Shown: piece after piece, positions 47,701 through 61,887 of the stretch
Layout: each line of letters starts with the position of its first letter
How positions within the stretch are numbered: position 1 is the stretch's first letter
Assembly (NCBI GenBank): GCA_026182355.1
Contig: JAPFBL010000234.1
Location: forward strand, 124,001-188,000
Source of the DNA: Hermatobates lingyangjiaoensis
Taxonomy: Eukaryota; Arthropoda; Insecta; Hemiptera; Hermatobatidae
Direction of reading: 5' to 3'
DNA: 64,000 nucleotides
Position numbers and translations under genes: made by a program
The notes under the pieces: model-generated
What the model was told of the DNA's origin: nothing
The model's input: only the letters and a program-made list of their open reading frames with translations
Database searches by the model: none

Positions 47701-50700
47701 TAGTAGTAAGGTGACTTACTACTTCTAAATTATACATCAGGAGTAGTAAATTTTACGTTTCTAATTTTGAGGAAATCTTTAAACAATTTGTTATATAATA
47801 TTGGTTAATGGTCATCAGCTACCCGTTAATATAGTTACTGTAATAAACTTGATTATGCAAAATTTAGGACTGACTATAGGAATCTACTCGGTAATGGAGA
47901 TTCTTTTTATCTAAAATGATCAATTTTTCTTTATTTTGATTTTTCTTTTTTGTTTCATTTTTGTAATGGCCAATTATCAAATTAGGTACACTTTCAGCTC
48001 CTGGAACAGCACAGGAGTCGTCAGTATGTATTGTTATATATAACAATAATATTTGATATTATATTTTATAATATTATAGTATATAATATGGTTATATATA
48101 CATGCATAATGTTAGTACCACCAAGGTTATTATGATTTATATTATTAATATGGGAAACCGTCGTACCTCCAAGATCGTCTTACGAGGTACAACGGTTTCC
48201 CATATTAATAATGTAAATTGTTATATATATTTCTTGTCTCTTCTTTTCAATATTTTCTTTTATCTTGTTACTTTTTTACATAATCAAATTTCTTAAACAG
48301 TAAACTAAAGTTAGGTTGAACTGCTTTTCTTATATCCAACTTTTTTTTTTGTATTTTAGTGCTCTTTTGTAAAATACTGAAGTTTTTTTATTGTTTTCTT
48401 GTTGCTTTCCCAAGTCATTTTTTTTTTGTTGCATTGCAGTCCCCACGCAGAAGATGGCTCGCCTGCTGACGACGAGTGCCAGTGCTTGTCGTAAGCTGTG
48501 GCAGAAAGCCGAGCTCAGTGGAGTGGACGTGAGGAGCTTGGAGTTGAGACAGGCGCAGATTGAACTTCTGTCCGATGTCCACCGACGGTGGCATATCCAA
48601 CCTGCCTTCAGGTCCATTCTCAATACGATTATTATTAGAAAAATGCCATTAGAATCCTGTAATAACATTCAGTTTGAACTGAAGTTCCCCTTATCCTAAT
48701 TGATTTTATCTTATTTTATATAAATTAACAGTTAAGGAAGTCGACTAGGAAGACATCAATCAACTCAGAAATAAAAAGGCATAAAGAAATTCAGAATAAA
48801 TAAAATCTTTTTACATCAGTTCTTTTAAAATATCTTAAGACCTAATAATTTTTAAATTACATATATAAAACTCTATCGTCTAAAACACTTATAACAGTAT
48901 TTATGACTAGATATATTTAAAACTACTGTTACCTTTTTTGGTTACAGTTCTACCAAATTTGCATGTAGGACAGTTTTTGTTGGCATAGAATTCACTTGAA
49001 TAAAGCATTCAATTTTTTAATTGAAGGACTACATTTTAATACACTTCTATATTACTTGATAGATGAGTTTCTGTAATGTTTTCTTAAGAATAGTTACACG
49101 AAATATTTTATAAATTAACAGTTGTTTAAATTTCAGTGTGGAATTCATCGCCTATTATTTAGATAGGAATGGAAGGATGAACAATTTGAGGAAACAGTTA
49201 ACTGAATTGATAGAAGAAAATGACAAATTGTTGTCGGATCAAACAGAAATCCAGGAGAAGAGAGACTTGGTATGAAAATCAATGGTTTATTGTTCATTCC
49301 TGATTATTATAATAGAAAAAAAGGGAATTTATATCGTTATATGTTTTTGTCCTTGTCAGTTCATCTGTAGATAGAGAAAAGTCAGTATTTTCGACATTAA
49401 TTGTACAAATTAATAAAATAGGGGTCAGAGTAGTTGCCTAGTGGCTTGCGTGCTTGCCTCTGGAATTGTAGATCGGAGGTTCAATATCCATCCTGTGCCT
49501 AAATTTATTTACGAAGGAAGTAAAAAAAAAACATCAACCAACCGAGCAGAACTCTTCTTCTTGTTCTCCTAATGACGACGAGATCAAAATATTGAAATGA
49601 GTTGTGTTGTTTCTACTTCTTCTTTCCTTAAAATCATTTGATAACTTGTCTCCTAACGGACGCTTTCATGTTTTAAATTATAAAATTAAAAATGTACTGT
49701 TTTTGCTCGAATTTTTAGAAGAATTTTTTTTTTCTAGGCACTGAAAAATAACAATGATGAAATGGATGCAAAGAAGGATCTTTTGTCTAAAATTGAGCCT
49801 TATCATGGTGTAGTGAAAACGTTGTGCCCCAATTCAAAACTACCTGAACTGGGATTAATGGGACGTCCAATCCTCTATCCGCCTAGTCATCCTTTAGGTA
49901 GTAAAGTCAACAACTGTTACTGTTATGATGTTTGGAGAATTTATCAAAGTAGAGTATTCGTTTATTTGTCAAATATTCATTTATCAAAATATCAAATATA
50001 TTGATATAGCTTCTCGACCACTGATTTTTCAAATCAGTGGCATATAATCAAATCATACAAACGTCGGTATATAATCAGGAGTTGAATTTTTATTACCAAA
50101 ATCCTCAAGAACCCTTTCTGTGAACTATAAAATATATTTTATAAATAATTTTTGTTTTTCTTATAAATATATTTTTATAAAATATAAAAATATAAATATA
50201 TTCATTTATCAAAAAAAATAAAAAAAACAATTGAGCATTTATTTTTTTCAGGAAATTCGCCAGTTGTGACTGCATTGAAGACAGGGTATGCGCTTAAAAA
50301 GACAGAACCTTCGGAAAATGGTCCTGAAAAGACAGGTAATCCTTTTTCATATTATTAAAAACTATATTTTGTTTCAATCCAATAATTCCAGTAATAATTA
50401 AAGGATGGTTGGATTGGATACCCACTTTTTTGGGGGGTTATACAGATTTGGGATCCGTATGGCTGACCATAGAAATTCTGACTTAACTCTCTCTCTCTCT
50501 CTCGATCTGCGGGAGTTTAAAAGTAAAAGCCTTCTGTTTCAAACCAATAACTTTGGCATAACTTAGAGGGAAATAAGAGGGTTATGTTTTCTATCTCGCT
50601 AGAGTGCTTGTCACTCACATACTGTGTTGAGAACTTTGTGTCGAAAGATGGTGCCTATTATAGGATTTCCAATGAAAATCAATGGTTTTCATCTCATATT

Positions 50701-53700
50701 AATTTCCAAAAAAAATATTGTTCGGAAATTAATTACAAGTATTAAAAAATAGGGAGTTACTTTTCGGTCACCTCTACTTGTATGCAGTGAATACAATATT
50801 TTACCCCTAGCAATGCTGTCATTAAATAAATGCACATTGTTTGTACTAAGTCATTAGAGGTTAGTAAACAGCATATTATTATAATAATCCGTCATACCTC
50901 GTGAGTCAGTGATGTAGCCGCAAGACCGTTTCGCATGTTGTGCGTCTTCAAATGGGACTTCTTCTTTTTCTCACTGAAGATGCACAAAGTGCTAAACCGG
51001 TCAGGTGGCTACTACACCGATTCAAATGGTATAACGGATTTTTATAATAATATCGTGTTAGTATTGTTTAACCGTTGTTGGATTTCGCAGGACGGGTTAC
51101 TTAATTGATTTTTTTCAGGTCGAAAGTAAATTTTTTTAAGGATGCCATTAAGTGGCATCCTTAAATCGATATGATGAACCTTTGTATAACATATATACCT
51201 TTCAAACTTGTGCAAGTAGTTCTTGCTGAAAATTTTCAATAGGGAAATAAAATAATCTATATTTATTAATTACTTATTAAGTAATTACTTAATATGTAAT
51301 TATTTATTTTTACTTATTATATTAGTCTTATTTATTACTTGCAGAATTCAAGCATGTAAAACTATATGTTGGTAATTTACTGCTAACTGACAAAATTTAA
51401 AAAAATATATATTTCTCTTTAAATCTACAACTTGTCGAAATCACGTAAACATGGCAGAAAATTACAGCTTAAGCGAGATTAAAGTTTAGTGAAAATTTTT
51501 ATTAATTATGTAGAGTATTTTGGAGAGACGTTTTCCTGATCAGATCTATTCGATTTTGTGTTAGGAAGTCATATACTCGTATCAGGTGCTTGTTCTATAT
51601 ATTATTATTTACTTTTAATTTATGGTTTGTTTTATTCCTTCTTTCAGATGACAGTTCAGTGAATGTTAACAACTCGTGTGGTATTTGCCGAAGCAACACT
51701 GACCAACACCTTCTTGCCAAGTGTGACACATGTAAGAAACACTACCATCTTGGCTGTCTCAGTCCTCCCCTTCTTCGGATGCCCAAGAAAACTAAACAAA
51801 TGGGATGGTTTGTTTATTTCATCTTAATATTTTTATAATTTACAATAGTAAATCGTCGTCTTAGATTTTACTTTTTTAATCTATCCGGTTTTTAATTTTA
51901 TACATTTTTATGGATGCGGTTGTTTTACGGATGTTTTCTGATGTGTTAGAAAGCCAAATTAATAAAAAAAAAAATTTACAAATCAGGATCAAAGTAGATA
52001 AACAACTTTAGTGACTCAAAAACTTTAAGAAAAGCTATGGGGTCATCGTCAGATTGAAAACTTACATAAAATGCATTAAGCAATTCTCAACTCCACGTTA
52101 GTTACTTAATCAGCTTTATAACATCTACTTATAAAGTTGAGTATTGCTTTATGTAATTTTTGGCCTGAGGGTGGCCACATAGTTTACTGAAATATATAGT
52201 TTTTCTTAAAGTTTTTGAGGGGGTCAGGGAAACCAAATGGTTTGCATGCTGGTCTCTGGACTGGTTGATCCGGGGTTCGTTACTCACTCTGGTCTCCATT
52301 TATTCACGCGGGAAGGGAAAAAAGAGCACTTCGTTCTTTAGAGAGGGCATTAAGCCGTCCGTCCCAAGCCTGTATGATGTCAGGCACTCGTTAAATATAA
52401 CTACTCCAAATACGCTGTAGTTAGTCAAAATTTAGGACTCCCAGTGTAATATGTTCATTATGTTATATCACAAAGGAACGACCAATGTAACCTAACCTAA
52501 AGTTCTTGAGGAACAAAAGTAATTTATTCACCTTCCTTTCATTTGAACGAATTGGTGGGTTGGCTGCCTATATTTCTTATAATAAACCATTATAATATAT
52601 AACTCATAAACACACTAAATTAAGCAACGTATACCTACTGTTGACATAACACAGTAAGTTACTCTGTGTTTACTTTGAATAACAATAAGAATATTTACCT
52701 TTGTTTTTATCAAAACACAAGTGTCTAAAACCTAGAACATGGGTGCTCAATACGTCGATCGCAGTATCGCAGTAGTGGTAGATCGCATAAACTTTGAAAA
52801 AAAAAAGTTGCCTGTTCGACGTGCACATGATAGTAATGACGCCAGGGTAACAGTGAGCCTGTCATCACTCCATCACTTATTGATGTACAGGGTAGAGATG
52901 GGCATATCCAGTACTGACGCGTATCTAATACGTATTCGATACTCAGAGCCCGTATTCGATACTTCGAGTACGACTACATTCGAATACATACACTCAATCG
53001 GCTATCCAGTATCTTGCGTATCGAGTCCTTTTTCCTGATCACTCGACACTCTCATTATTTATCCCATCACATACATATATTAACTTACAGCTTTCTACAA
53101 TGTAAAATTATTGTAATCCAGAAATTTACTTTTAACATCGTTGGTAAAAAAATAATATATTACTACTTAGGTACTGGCATACTTATATTACATAACTTAA
53201 TATTAATAACATACGCATTTATGGGTCGGTAGATCCTTTTGACTCGGTCATTTTATAAGTAGCTCGCACACTGAAAAAGTGGTAGCACCCCTGACCTAGA
53301 ACAACAATTATGTGTCATATTTCTGTAAGATTTTTAACAAAAATGAATGATTATATTTAAAACCATGTAAAAAGAAGTAATCAAAATTAACTTAATAAAT
53401 TGATAATTGAGAAAGTTAGTGATAAGAGCTAGACTGCATTGTCTAATAATCGTTCAAAATTCGGTAAAATATTTTATTATGCTATTCTCAAGGAATTTTC
53501 TAAATTAAGTCATAGCTCTGTATATAATCCATGTTCTAGATCGTGTCTTATAATAGCTATTAATTTTAAAACCCAGTTACAAAATAATTGTAAAAAAAAG
53601 TAAAAAAAAATATATTTTTTTTAATAAATGTATGATTCTATTTATATAGCATTTTTCAGTCTCCAAAATTTGCGCTTTACTGTTTTATATTACTGTTAAT

Positions 53701-56700
53701 AAATTTATAAGGTTCCCAATGAAGAATCAACTTGATACAGTTGTACAAAGAACTGGCTGGGTGTGTTTTCCTCTTGGTAACAGGCCTATCTGCTCTGAAG
53801 CTAACTGTTCATGATGTCTAGATAATTATTAACTTTCCTTTTGTATAACATAGCCAAATATTTCATTTTTTGTTTTTGTTTATACTCTAGGCAATGTTCG
53901 GAATGTGACAATGACTCAGATAGTTCAGTTTGTGACAACGTTGATCCTGAAGCGCCTAGAAAGCTACGGCGAAGAGACAGCTTAGAGGATGGCGGACCAC
54001 TAACACCCACCAATATTAAGGTAATAATAATTTATAGTTATTTTGTGTTGTTTTTAGTTCATGTTTGAAAGAAAACATTGTAAACTGCTAGCCAACCAAT
54101 TAATTGAATGATCTTGGGAAATATTAGAGAAGGGATGGCGAACCACTGACCCACGTGGTTATATATCCATTTTGCATTGTTTCGTGCACAAATAAACTGT
54201 TATCTTTTTCTGCTTTATCAAGTGGTTTTTGTTAACCAGTGGCAACTTGTTCGCAAAATTGACAAAATTTAGCATTTATAGTGTTAGATTTAGAACATTA
54301 AAATGAAATCTAAACGCACTAGTATTTTTTTATTTGACTATGAAAATATTTTGTAACGCTGCTTGTCCGTTATTAGCTAAATTTTTTGACGTCAACCAGA
54401 AATTACAGAATTTTGAATCGAAATCATTATCTACTGAAGCCATTGCTGAAAACATTATTCTTGCAAAATGGAATTCTTTACTATCATCTTTTAAATGAAT
54501 GAAAAATTAGAACTAGCTCTCCTGATGTTTGGTTCTTCATATCTATATGAGTCCTTGTTTTCACATGTGTTTTTCATAAAATCAAGTACCAGAAATCGTC
54601 TGGGGGCCAATGTGAGTTCTGCATATATCACTGAAAACAATAATCTATAAACCTCGGATTCTAATGCTATCAGATAAGATGCAGTATCAAGTTTCTCATT
54701 GATAGGGGAACTTTCAAAGGTTGTGACCCAGTTTTCTTTATTTTTTTTATATAAGATATATAATTGACCCAGGAGGTAAAAAAGATCGTCATCCCTGTAC
54801 TAGAGTGAAAACATGATACGTCAATTGAACATTTAAGGAGTACAGAATTTGTTTCTCCAGGATAATGCCCTCACTCTGAGAGACCTTAATTATTATGTGA
54901 TCCTTTACAAATTTCAAGTATTTTCTTATAATTAGAATAGGGGAAGAAACACTAGTTTTCACACAATAGTATCTTGTGTGAACACACTAAGTCTTTTGTG
55001 TGGAGAGTTAGTGTTTCTTCCCCAGTTTTAATCATGAGTAAATACCACACAATAAATACTTGCATAGCTCAGAGTTTCAGTTATTCTATTACAATGTGTG
55101 TTATACCTGTAACATTGAAAATGATAAAAGATAAAATGATGAAAAATCAAAAGATTATTTAAAATTAGAATCCGTAGTTGATAATAACTCATATTTAGAA
55201 ATTATGGACGAAGTAGAAAGAAAAGGAATAGTTTGTGAACAAAACTGTTCATGTGGAGAGTATGATAATTTTAAGTTATGCCTCAGTTAATTTAAGTTTA
55301 TGTTGGTCTCATTCTTTTTTTTATTATTTTAGTGCCTTCCATGAGCGCTTTCCTTGTTAGCTTAGTATGATGGACTTACTCTCTGTGGTTTCTAGGTGCT
55401 CCAGATATCAAGTGCATAGTGAATCTCTGAGGCGTACTTTGTAGTGATGTCTCAGATTTTTGATTCTTTTTGATGATGTTCGAGACCATGTTTTATTTTT
55501 TACTTTTAGCCCCAATAGGTCGTTTGTAAAGGATATAATTGTAATTGTAAATTGAATGTGTATTGTTCCACATATTTATAATTTTTATATTTCATATATC
55601 ATAGATTATTTATATAATTTTCTATATGCTGTTGAATTCGTCATAGATTCATTAATGTGGTTTAAGCTTCATGGGAATGGAATATTTCCTTTGTTAAAGG
55701 TTTGGTGTCTACTTATGTTCCAAATATTCTCTAAAATTATTTGAAACCATCGAGCGGACAAAAAAAGCATGAAGCAAGACAGTTTAAATTGAATATACTT
55801 TTATTTGTACTAATTGTTGTGATATAAACAACCTTTATTCTCGTAGTGAATTTGATTATTTCTTGTTTTTGTTACTAGTGTGAAAAGAGTGATAATGATG
55901 CTTCATTACAAGAAAATCCTCTTCTTGCAAGTGGAGATGCTACAACAGTCTTAGGTAGTATACTATTGTAATCAAATTTAAAGCCATTTCGGCTAATAGA
56001 TGAAAAAATTATATCGACCAACGAATATATCCGCGCACTATAGTGCACGTCGTAACTAGCAGTTCCAGACCAGAGGCCTTCTACTGCTTGATTACTGTGC
56101 TACTTATAACTTGGAATATCAGTAATTCATGTCAGATATTAAGTTCGTCTGTACAGTAATGGTCTCGTATTCGCACATAATTTATGTAGATATTTTTTGT
56201 CTTTTTAATGGAACTACCCAATTAATAATTTATTTTTAATTTTTAACTTGTCCTGTGTTTTAGTAAATTTGCAAAACAATTTATCTTAAACATTTTAATT
56301 GCCAATATCTAAGATGTGCTTAGAATGTAGGTTACTATACTTAAGTATCTAGCCACAATATGAATGGGAAAACGAGACTAAGATCTCTTTCAACCGTAAC
56401 AAGCGGTCTTCGTCAGAGTCAAAAACCCAACTGAGTTACCCCTTGTTACGGTTGAAAGATCTTAGTCTCGTTTTCCCGTTATTGATTGTTATTTCACGTG
56501 TTTATGTGAAATCGTTTTATTAAGTATCTAGAAGAGTCGATAGCAGTGCTTCCCTTTCTCTTATTAAAAATGTATTTATGTTTGTATATGCTGCTACAGA
56601 TGATGTTAATTGTGAAATAATTTACCTTAACTATTGAATGAATGTTATGTAAATTGTGAAAAATATTAGACTGAAATATGGTGAAATAGTTTGCTGAAAT

Positions 56701-59700
56701 ATACAGCCAAGTAAAAATGATAAAATAAAGTGTGTCTTCAAATTGTTTTTTTCATATAATTGTATCTTTTTTTTACATACAAAAGATTTGTGAAAATGTA
56801 CAGAATGAAACGAATTTTGAATATTTGAATAAGTAACTTAAATATGTTCACTTAGCAGCATAATTCAAAATTACACAATTTTTAGTTGTTTTTGTTTAAT
56901 TTTTTAATCTAATTTGTGATTAAGTTCTTATTTTATTAGGAGTATTTGAGAGTTTTAGCAAATGTTTGATATATCCATCTGTGTGTGAAGGGTCGTAAAT
57001 TATTTAATTTTATTAATTTTATTCTTTCTTTTTGTAATTTATATTTATGTGATTTTAGTGAATTGTAAGGATAAATAAAATTAGAAAAATCTCAAGTTTC
57101 AAACTTTAGAACGGAATATAAATAGTAACAAATCTTAACAGAGAAAATTGTTTTTGTATGGACCAGAGGTTGGTTAGGTTTTTGAACTGAAGTACCACTA
57201 CACTCTTATATTTGATTTTTGATACAGGGAAATAGTTATTTATGCAAAATTCTTGTAGTTTATTTAAAAACTAATTTCGAATGGTTTCTTCCATTTGATA
57301 GTTCTTTGTAGTCATTGTTGCTGATCCTAGTTGTGTTTAGGTGCTCAAGTTGGTGTTGCTGGTCGAACAGGAAAGAAGCGAAGACGAGAGAAACATCACA
57401 GGTACTCTCCTGAACCAGGCAACATGAACAGGTCACACAAGCACAAACACAAGAGGCGCAAATCTGTCACTAAACCAGAAGAGCACAGACAGAGTCTTAA
57501 AATCTGTGTAAGTAAAAAATACTGCACAAATAAATGTCACTGTTTAGAAATTATTGTCTTATGATTATAAAAACGAGTATTGGCAAATTTCTTAAAAAAT
57601 TATATTATTGAATACAATTTTTTTTATTTAGCATCTTGGTTTGTTTAGATACAGGGTACAAAACTAAATATATTCGTACAGTAAATTATTATATTTATTA
57701 AGAAGTAGGGGAGATCATTTGTGGTGTCTGACCAATCAATGTCTGATCAATAGTAGCCTACTTGACATTGGATTTGAAAATTTTATGTTCGATTTTGGGT
57801 TATTACCCCAGATTTCGCCAGATGTGGTACGTCCATGGTACGGCTAAAGGACACCACATAAAAAAAACTTCAGTGTGATCTCCTTTCTTCCATGTCATGG
57901 TCGAAAGGCTGAAACTACGTGGCAAGAAATCAAAACAGGTAAACACAAAAGACGTAAAGCCCATAACTTTAGGCTTAAAAAGAACTGGTATAGATATTTT
58001 GAAATGTATGTCTGTATCAGTAGATGATATATGCCTTATTTGCAACGTGGCATTTATGTATTAAACTATCATAAAGATATGTCAGTGAATGTGAGGATAA
58101 AGCTATTTTAAAAAATTACTTTTAAATGATTGTAAATTTATTCAGGAAGTCCATTCTTCACTTTTTCATTATAGCAGAAAGGTTTCCTTTGGGTTATGTT
58201 GAAGGCAGGATATTGCTCCATTTTGTTAGTATTTATTTTTCAAAAAATAATAATGCAATTGACGAACTGTTTTGTTTTATCATAAGTGTATACATAACAT
58301 GTATACTTATGTAAGTGTACATAAGTGTATAACCATTAATCTTTTTAACCGGAAACAAACCTCTCAAAATGTTGGTCAAAATTATCACCAAAAGAATTGT
58401 TCTAAAGCATCAGTTTTATGGAGCCATTATTTCAATTAACCCGGTTAGGTTAGGTTGGTGTAACAGTCCATCGATAGAACACACATAGGTCCGATCATTG
58501 GTCCTTTGTGATACCACACAATGAGTATTTTACATTAGGAGTCCTAAATTTTGCCATACTGAAACATATTTAGAGTAGGGAACTTTAACCATTACCTGAC
58601 ATCGTATAGGCTCGGGGCCGACGGCTTAACGCCCTCTGCTAATGATAATGTGATTAGATTTTTTTCACCTTCCTCATAAATCAATGGAGAGCAAGGAGTG
58701 GGCATTGAACCCCGGATCTAACGTTGCCTCTAGACTATCCTGGCACCATTATGCTAGGTCTGAAATTATACTGGTTGAACATTGCGCGTTATTTTATTTT
58801 TCAACCATCATTAAAATAATGTATGTTTTTTTTCTTTTCCTTTCTGAATGTTGCGAGAAAAAAAAAGTCACTGAACAGCGTTCTTTTGCTGAAAGGTGTA
58901 GGAAACCTTTCTTGAAGTAAAGGCCATTTTAGGACCGTCCACTTCCCCAAAAAGCCACCACGGATAAACAAATTATTTTATAATAGTTATGTTTAAAATC
59001 CTTGAATCCATCATTATATTCCTCGATCAGTGCTTCTACAACTGTTACGCATCTTTCAAAAGATTCAGCAGTCTCCTCTTTGCATTCGTTTATTACCTCT
59101 GTTAACTTAGGAAAACATTTTCTAAAAGCTTAATCTTTTCAAGAAATGATTGAGAAATAGTCATCTACCTAAATGTCAGAATTTTTTTCTTTATTACCGG
59201 AATTGTAATTCTTTATATTGTGAAAAATTTTTCCCAACAAAACTGCGGAAGGCTACAGATTCCCGACGGCTGGCCTAACCTATACTTTCATTCTTCTTTA
59301 TCGACCGCAATGATTTGCAGTTCAAATCGATTCCTGGTCTTGGAGGAGGGAGTTCTTATGTGGCCACTCCAAGCAGTGATTTGTCTCCGGATATGGCCAA
59401 GTTAGCTGAGCAGCCAGTTCTTCCAGTGGCCGTCAAACAAGAGGATTCACAGCAAATCATCTGCATCCTCTGTAACTTACCTGGAACAAATTCAAACCTT
59501 GTCAGGTATAACGATTTTTACTTTTAAAACAAATTTATTTGTCTTTCGTCATATCTGTAAATGATCAAACCACAATAAGAAATGGGAAAACAAGACTAAG
59601 ATCTTTCAACCGTAACAAGCGGTCTTCGTCAGAGTCAATAACCCAACTGACTCTGACGAAGACCGCTTGTTACGGTTGAAAGATCTTAGTCTTGTTTTCC

Positions 59701-61817
59701 CATTTCTTATTGTGGTTTGATCATTGATTGTTATTTCACGTGTTTATGTGAAATCTTTTTATATCTGTAAATATTGAAATCATATTCCATAATTTATGAT
59801 TGTATAATTATTATATATAATAATTTACATAATTATACTTATGTTTTTATTTATTTCATCAGTTCGAAACATGTGTTGAAATAATATATTTATTTATAAT
59901 AAAGTATATTAAAGTATAAGTATAAAAGTTTAAATAAATATAATTTATAGTTTAATTAAAGTATAAAGTTTATTAAGTATAATAAAGTAAAGTAAAGTAT
60001 TATATTTATTTTATTAAAGTAAATGGCAGCTTCCGCATTCACGACCTTAATGCTTGTATAACTAGTTATATACCTACCCCTGGGTAGTTATACCTATCTA
60101 TTTTAGCGCAACAGTTTATAGTAAAGCTACAAAACCAGGACCGTGCCCCAATGGGAATAGTGAGTGTTCGGGTCAATACAGAAGGATCATAATAAATGCC
60201 TGCAGAAAGAGACTTTAGTCAATGCACTGAGTGGAGAGCACTCCATATTTATATATAAGATCGTCACAGCCTTTCTCCTGATCAGACCGTATGTAACTTC
60301 AGACCACCCGAGGTATGGCCCAGTTAGTAAGAGGTTTTAGCTTCATTGCGATTACCAGGAGTGCGATTTGCTTCAAGCACAGCAGTGATTGAACCATCAA
60401 TAATTGGTGCGAGGGGAAGTCAGTCGTTGGTAATGAAACCAATGGACAACCTACCTATGTTGACCGAATTAACATTCCATTTCCTGCTATCCAATTTAAG
60501 GCATGACACTACTCACACTAAGGCATTAAAAGAGAAGGAAATGGGAGATTGGGAAAAGTTAACAATAGCCAAGAAGAAAGCTCTCTACAGAGCTAGCTTT
60601 TTTCAGACTTTGGAGAAAGTTGATGATCCAACGGGCAAATGGAAACACAATGTAGGAATTGCCCTTATCATTTGCAGTTCTGCTATTTGGATATTCATGT
60701 TCATTAAGCACTTTATTTACCCTAAAGAACTTAACTGAAATATTCACAATTGAGAGACAGCAAGCCTAGTTGAAGAGAATGATTAATCTCGCTATTGGTC
60801 CGATCGAAGTAATTTCATCCAAATGGGACCACGAGAAGAATGACTGGAAGAAGTAAAAATTGTCCTCCTGTTGTAATCTATATCCTGTTGTATTGCTATG
60901 TTTTAAAATTTGTTCGGTATTATACTAATGCTTTTGGGTAATTTCTCAAAAGATAATTTATGTGAAAGAGAAACATAAAATAGAATCCACAAATAGTAAA
61001 TTGATAGACAAATAAAGTTACATATATAGAGCACTTAGAAATCCGAAAAAAGAACTAATCTTTGTAAATTGGTCGTTATTTAAATATATATATATATAAA
61101 CTAGAATTTAAAAAGAACATAGAAAGAAATCACTGAACTCACTACTATATTTCGATGTCCTCGATACCAATTATGTATATATATATATGATGTAATTTTT
61201 TTTGAGGTTTGAGGTCCAATGATTAAAACTATTCCTTTTGCCGACGTTTCGACATATATTTATGTCATCTTCAGGGCTACAACATGATTGTTTTACAATT
61301 AGCACTACTATTACTACTATTTGGTAAGTTATTACATTTTAATATGTTCGGTAACAAAGAGGAATTTATTGATAAATCAGTTATTACGACTATGGATTAT
61401 TTTGTTATACATAACAATTTTGTAAAACAAAATAATCCATAGTCGTAATAACTGATTTATCAATAAATTCCTCTTTGTTACCGAACATATTAAAATGTAA
61501 TAAATTACCAAATAGTAGTAATAGTAGTGCTAATTGTAAAACAATCATGTTGTAGCCCTGAAGATGACATAAATATATGTCGAAACGTCGGCAAAAGGAC
61601 TAGTTTTAATCATTGGACCTCAAACCTAAAAAAAAATTACATCATATAAATATTGGGTCAAGAAAACAAATCATGATGTATATATACGAGTATATATAAA
61701 AAGATTTCACATAAACACGTGAAACAACAATCAATGATCAAACCACAATAAGAAATGGGAAAACAAGACTAAGATCTTTCAACCGTAACAAGCGGTCTTC
61801 GTCAGAGTCAAAAACCC

Positions 61818-61887
<70 letters not shown>

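Noticed and set aside
47998..48023. extra PHF14 micro-exon between 46632 and 48440
   Set aside because: It would fit the splice phase at its start, but joining 46632 directly to 48440 gives PWVPTQKM, matching the family, so no exon is needed.
48391..48699. independent 102-codon gene
   Set aside because: It is the PHF14 exon 48440-48611 extended by chance into the flanking introns.
57900..58053. zinc-finger-like exon in PHF14 intron 14
   Set aside because: One frame reads CLICNVAF, but there are no suitable splice sites and PHF14 exons on both sides already join in phase.
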